A DNA stretch of 64,000 bases from Cryptosporangium arvum DSM 44712 (GTDB taxonomy: Bacteria; Actinomycetota; Actinomycetes; Mycobacteriales; Cryptosporangiaceae): NCBI RefSeq assembly GCF_000585375.1, contig NZ_KK073874.1:7723913-7787912 (forward strand), read 5' to 3'. Position numbers and translations under genes: made by a program. The stretch's first letter is position 1. Each line of letters starts with the position of its first letter. The notes beneath the pieces were generated by a model. The model had not been told where the DNA came from and searched no databases. It saw only the letters and a program-made list of their open reading frames with translations. Below, in pieces: positions 61,371-64,000 of the stretch.

Positions 61371-62534
61371 TCAGTGGAAAGGATCGACCCAGGATCCCAC
61401 TCGGCGGATTCCCTTGCTCATTCGGGCGAGTACGCCGGTGTCCTCCGATACCGTCGGCAGCGACCCGACCACGGTCGTGACGGTGGCGTCCGAAGCATCC
61501 GTGACCAGCGTATACACCATGCCCGATCCGGCCCAGCTGAGCTCGCGGTAGAGGCCGCAGCGCAGGTACACCTCGGTGTCGCCGACCCGCTCCCGGCTGA
61601 AGCCGCCCGGCACCGCGGAGTCCAGCCGGCCGCGCTGGGCGAAGAGCGACAGCGCGAACAGTCCGTCGGAGTAGCTCAGCTGGATCGATCGGCTCGCCCC
61701 GGTGCCCATCGTCCGCGCGCAGACCTGCGTCAACCCGGCGAGCTGGGTGCCGGGAAGGTCCCAGCCCCTGGCGTCGAGCTCGGCCAGCTCCGCGGCCGAC
61801 AACCCACCGGCGCAGTCGTCGGGCCGGGCGGACGCCGACGGGGACGGCGTCGACGTGGTGGGCAGCACGCTCAGGCCGGTGAACGTCGTGCGGCGGATCA
61901 CCCGACCGGCGGTGTCGAGAAGTTCACGCTGGACGGCGAGCCCGGTGGCGTCGTCGAGCCAGATCCGGCCGACGATCGTGCCGCTCAGCCGCAGGACGTC
62001 GACGCGGGTGACCGGCCGCTCGAGCATCCGCTCGGACGCCGCGACCTGGATCTGATAGGCCGAGGTGAGTGTGTCGAGCGTCTCGTCGGAGAGGTCGAAG
62101 CTGTTCTCGGCGGTGTCGATCTGGACGCCGCGCTGACCGTTCGCGCTGCGTGCCGACCCCTCGTCGGAGGCCACCGTGACGCCATGGCCCGGCACGTTGC
62201 GGACGAACGCCGTCGCGGTCAGCTCACCCCACCGCGACCAGCTACGGAAGAGTTTCGTGCCCTGGTAGCCGGTGTCGGCCTGCGCGCGGCCGGCCCGGCG
62301 CAGCAGCCGGAGCGCCTCCTGCTCGGCGGGACCGAGCGGCCGGCCGGCGGTGAACGGCGCGGCGCGCGGGGCGGAGCCGCCCGATTGACCGGCGCCGAGC
62401 GTCTCGGTGGGGGCGGGGACGAACAGGTAGACGCCGGTGGAGCACACCACGGCGCCGAGCGCACCCGCGCCCACCACCAGAACCAGGCGCCGGGCCGCAC
62501 GGAGCAGCCCGGCACGAGGGTCGACCAGTTTCAC
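61371..62534 (-). CDS. RseB/MucB-like sigma-E regulatory protein
   Basis: This 387-aa protein starts with an anchor or uncleaved signal (LVLVVGAGALGAVVCSTGVYLFVPAP), then an LolA-like beta domain (TKLFRSWSRWGELTATAFVRN, VTRVDVLRLSGTIVGRIWLDDATGLAVQRELLDTAGRVIRRTTFTGLSVL) and a second small domain, as in MucB/RseB. In other bacteria RseB binds stress lipids and protects the anti-sigma factor. The GTG at 62534 overlaps the anti-sigma stop (GTGA). A role in SigE control is inferred from position. Confidence 0.85.
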   Translation of the reverse strand: MKLVDPRAGLLRAARRLVLVVGAGALGAVVCSTGVYLFVPAPTETLGAGQSGGSAPRAAPFTAGRPLGPAEQEALRLLRRAGRAQADTGYQGTKLFRSWSRWGELTATAFVRNVPGHGVTVASDEGSARSANGQRGVQIDTAENSFDLSDETLDTLTSAYQIQVAASERMLERPVTRVDVLRLSGTIVGRIWLDDATGLAVQRELLDTAGRVIRRTTFTGLSVLPTTSTPSPSASARPDDCAGGLSAAELAELDARGWDLPGTQLAGLTQVCARTMGTGASRSIQLSYSDGLFALSLFAQRGRLDSAVPGGFSRERVGDTEVYLRCGLYRELSWAGSGMVYTLVTDASDATVTTVVGSLPTVSEDTGVLARMSKGIRRVGSWVDPFH

Positions 62535-63145
62535 TCGTCGGTGTCCGCGACGTCGACGACCGAGGCCTCCCGATCGCCGCCCGGCACGCCGCTGGTGACC
62601 GCGCCGTGCTCCTTGATGTACGTCAGGACCGGCGGGTTGACGGTGCTCGTGGGCTGATCGCCGCCGAGGACGACCACGGTGCCCAGGCTCAGCGCGAACG
62701 CGGCGACGCCGCCCACCGCGGTGGCCACGACGCTGCGGCGCAGGCGGCGGCCCGTCGGGCGCGCGCCACCCGGACGGCGACCGGCCGGACGACGCCGGCC
62801 CGGAGCCACCGCGATCGGGCGGCGGCCGGACACCGGACGACCGGCGGGCGCGACCGACCGGAAGCTGGCCTCCAGCCGCACCGGCGGCAGTTCGGGCGTG
62901 GCCCGCTCGGTGGGTGTGCACTCTGGCAACGCCCGGAGCCGCTCGAGCAGCGAGTCGGGGCACGGCGGTGGCGCGAGCTTGGCCAGCCGGGCCTTGATCT
63001 GGCGGTGCCCGTCGACCTCGATCCGGCACTCGACGCAGTGGGCCAGGTGGACGAGGGCCCGGTCGCGGGTCGTCGGGTCGAGCGCGTCGTCGGCGAACGC
63101 GGACGCGAGCTCTCCGAGGTGCGGGTCCCGGCGCGGCGAGGTCAT
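62531..63145 (-). CDS. Zinc anti-sigma factor (RseA-like)
   Basis: This 204-aa anti-sigma protein has the ZAS motif HLAHCVECR (H-x3-C-x2-C) near residue 33 in the sigma-binding domain, a basic linker, one helix near residue 140 ([25 protein letters not shown]) and a short extracytoplasmic tail. It should hold SigE at the membrane until stress. The ATG at 63145 overlaps the sigE stop (ATGA), so sigma and anti-sigma are made together. Confidence 0.9.
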   Translation of the reverse strand: MTSPRRDPHLGELASAFADDALDPTTRDRALVHLAHCVECRIEVDGHRQIKARLAKLAPPPCPDSLLERLRALPECTPTERATPELPPVRLEASFRSVAPAGRPVSGRRPIAVAPGRRRPAGRRPGGARPTGRRLRRSVVATAVGGVAAFALSLGTVVVLGGDQPTSTVNPPVLTYIKEHGAVTSGVPGGDREASVVDVADTDE

Positions 63146-63789
63146 GAGACGCCGTCCACGGGGTTGGAGCTGCTGCGCGGCGCACGGTGGGCCAGCGCCT
63201 CGCGGAGCTGGCTGCGGCCGCGGTGGATACGGCTGCGCACGGTGCCGAGCTTCACGCCGAGCGTCGCCGCGATCTCCTCGTAGGAGAGGCCCTCGATGTC
63301 GCAGAGCACGACCGGGGCACGGAAGTCCGGCGGCAGGTCGGCCAGCGCGCGCTGCACGTCGTCGTCGAGGTTCTCGTCGATGTAGACCTGCTCGGGGCTG
63401 CGCTCGCGGCCGGGCACGCGCTCGGCGTCGTCGGGCAGCGCCTCGAAGCGGATCCGGGCGCGACGGCGGGCCAGGTCGAGGAAGAGGTTCGTGGTGATGC
63501 GGTGCAACCAGCCCTCGAACGTGCCGGGGCGGTAGCGGTCGAGCGCGCGGAACACCCGGACGAAGACCTCCTGCGTGAGGTCCTCGGCGTCGGGCCGGTT
63601 GCCGGTGAGGCGGTAGGCCAGCCGGTACACCCGCGCGGAGTGCTCGCGGACCACCTCGTCCCACGCGGGCGGGTCCCAGCTCACAGGCTCGGTGAAGTTG
63701 GCCTGGGTGGGAACCATCTCTTCAGCGGAGTCCCCGGAGGCTTGCACCAAGGCGACCTCCTTCTCAGGCGCTACAGGTGTGATCACCAT
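63142..63789 (-). CDS. sigE: ECF sigma factor SigE
   Basis: This 215-aa ECF sigma factor has region 2 ([60 protein letters not shown], about residues 50-110) and region 4 ([50 protein letters not shown], near 150-195), close to mycobacterial SigE. The ATG at 63789 with GGGAGGG 8 nt upstream is used. A GTG at 63846 with AGGAAGG 6 nt upstream is a strong alternative; the TTG at 63867 would lie upstream of the predicted transcript start. Followed by the anti-sigma, RseB-like and htrA genes. Confidence 0.95.
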   Translation of the reverse strand: MVITPVAPEKEVALVQASGDSAEEMVPTQANFTEPVSWDPPAWDEVVREHSARVYRLAYRLTGNRPDAEDLTQEVFVRVFRALDRYRPGTFEGWLHRITTNLFLDLARRRARIRFEALPDDAERVPGRERSPEQVYIDENLDDDVQRALADLPPDFRAPVVLCDIEGLSYEEIAATLGVKLGTVRSRIHRGRSQLREALAHRAPRSSSNPVDGVS

Positions 63790-63865
63790 TGTGCCCGGGC
63801 CCTCCCAATACTCGCTGAGACGCGGCTGAGGAAACTCACGCCGCACCAGTGCCTTCCTGCCTGCC

Positions 63866-63891
63866 AACGGATCGCAGGCTCAGCGCGTTCC
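63866..63891 (-). promoter_or_regulatory. ECF-type promoter of the sigE operon
   Basis: On the minus strand, GGAAC (63891-63887) and CGTT (63869-63866) are 17 nt apart, matching the -35/-10 pattern of ECF sigma promoters (GGAAC-N16-18-GTT). A start site around 63858-63860 is predicted, so sigE may be autoregulated. The promoter rules out the TTG at 63867 as a start for this transcript. Confidence 0.6.
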
Positions 63892-63931
63892 CCTACCCTG
63901 TCCGAGGCGACGCTGGGACGGGAGGACTGTG

Positions 63932-64000
63932 ATGGATGCCTCAGCGCGCCCCGGTACGCCTCCTATGCCCGATAGATCCGGCAATTCCGGGCTCGGGCTG
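63932..64000 (+). CDS. Truncated gene, probably O-methyltransferase
   Basis: An ATG at 63932 with GGGAGG 7 nt upstream opens a frame of 23 codons to the window end (MDASARPGTPPMPDRSGNSGLG and on). The Pro/Ser-rich start is not diagnostic. In mycobacteria the gene divergent from sigE (Rv1220c) encodes an O-methyltransferase, so that is the expected product; the visible residues cannot confirm it. Confidence 0.45.
   Translation, partial: MDASARPGTPPMPDRSGNSGLGL

Overview
The window is about 64 kb of very GC-rich DNA. Gene density is high, GTG and TTG starts are common, and neighbouring genes often overlap by 4 nt (ATGA or GTGA). The proteins are clearly actinobacterial: AdnAB, MoeZ, DUF3152, DUF3107, a SigE/zinc anti-sigma/RseB-like/HtrA/TatB set, an Rv2578c-type radical SAM protein and DUF6758. 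Gene content and order recall two Mycobacterium tuberculosis neighbourhoods as I remember them: Rv3199c-Rv3211 (nudC, adnB, adnA, ATL protein, moeZ, DUF3152, TetR, DUF3107, ferritin-like protein, rhlE) and Rv1220c-Rv1232c (O-methyltransferase, sigE, rseA, htrA, tatB, mrp, CBS/MgtE-N protein). The organism is probably a non-mycobacterial actinomycete, perhaps near Frankia or Cryptosporangium; the species cannot be fixed from sequence alone. I see no rRNA, tRNA, CRISPR array, insertion sequence or phage gene, so this looks like a chromosomal core region.

0-16.5 kb: a truncated MFS gene, a kinase-like protein without a P-loop, a leftward operon of two M16 peptidases and NudC, a long-chain acyl-CoA synthetase, small membrane proteins, a VOC protein coupled to an alpha/beta hydrolase, and the adnA-adnB helicase-nuclease pair. 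16.5-27.6 kb: a PadR/ABC/FtsX operon behind a repeat-rich promoter; a leftward HTH/Clp-N/hydrolase operon whose promoter is embedded in two perfect palindromes; a PLP decarboxylase coupled to a sugar-symporter-like MFS protein; an alkyltransferase-like DNA repair protein; an amino acid permease; and moeZ.

27.6-43.7 kb: a DUF3152 metalloprotease-like protein, a hydrolase, a 996-aa protein made largely of DNA-level tandem repeats, a FasR-like TetR regulator, DUF3107, a ferritin-like protein, a DEAD-box helicase with a long leader, DUF2231, a hydrolase, an MpaB-like protein, a Cas4/RecB-like nuclease, a PHP phosphatase, a PH-domain membrane protein, a 50-aa membrane protein, DUF6758 and a SpoU methyltransferase. 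43.7-54.6 kb: a polytopic GT-C-like protein, MaoC, HTTM, DCC, DUF2332, a radical SAM protein, an acyl-CoA dehydrogenase, an SDR, DUF4190, a CitE-like lyase and an EamA transporter. 54.6-64 kb: the MgtE-N/CBS, DUF1003, AzlCD, Mrp, TatB, HtrA, RseB-like, anti-sigma and SigE block, ending in a truncated divergent gene.

Two regulatory patterns stand out. A TACYCG-N2-RGTA palindrome lies upstream of the TetR gene and also upstream of acyl-CoA synthetase, MaoC and acyl-CoA dehydrogenase genes, with weaker copies before the CitE-like gene and mrp; this suggests a local acyl-CoA regulon. Separately, the HTH/Clp-N operon has two palindromes that supply its -35 and -10 boxes, which suggests tight autoregulation of a stand-alone Clp N-domain protein.
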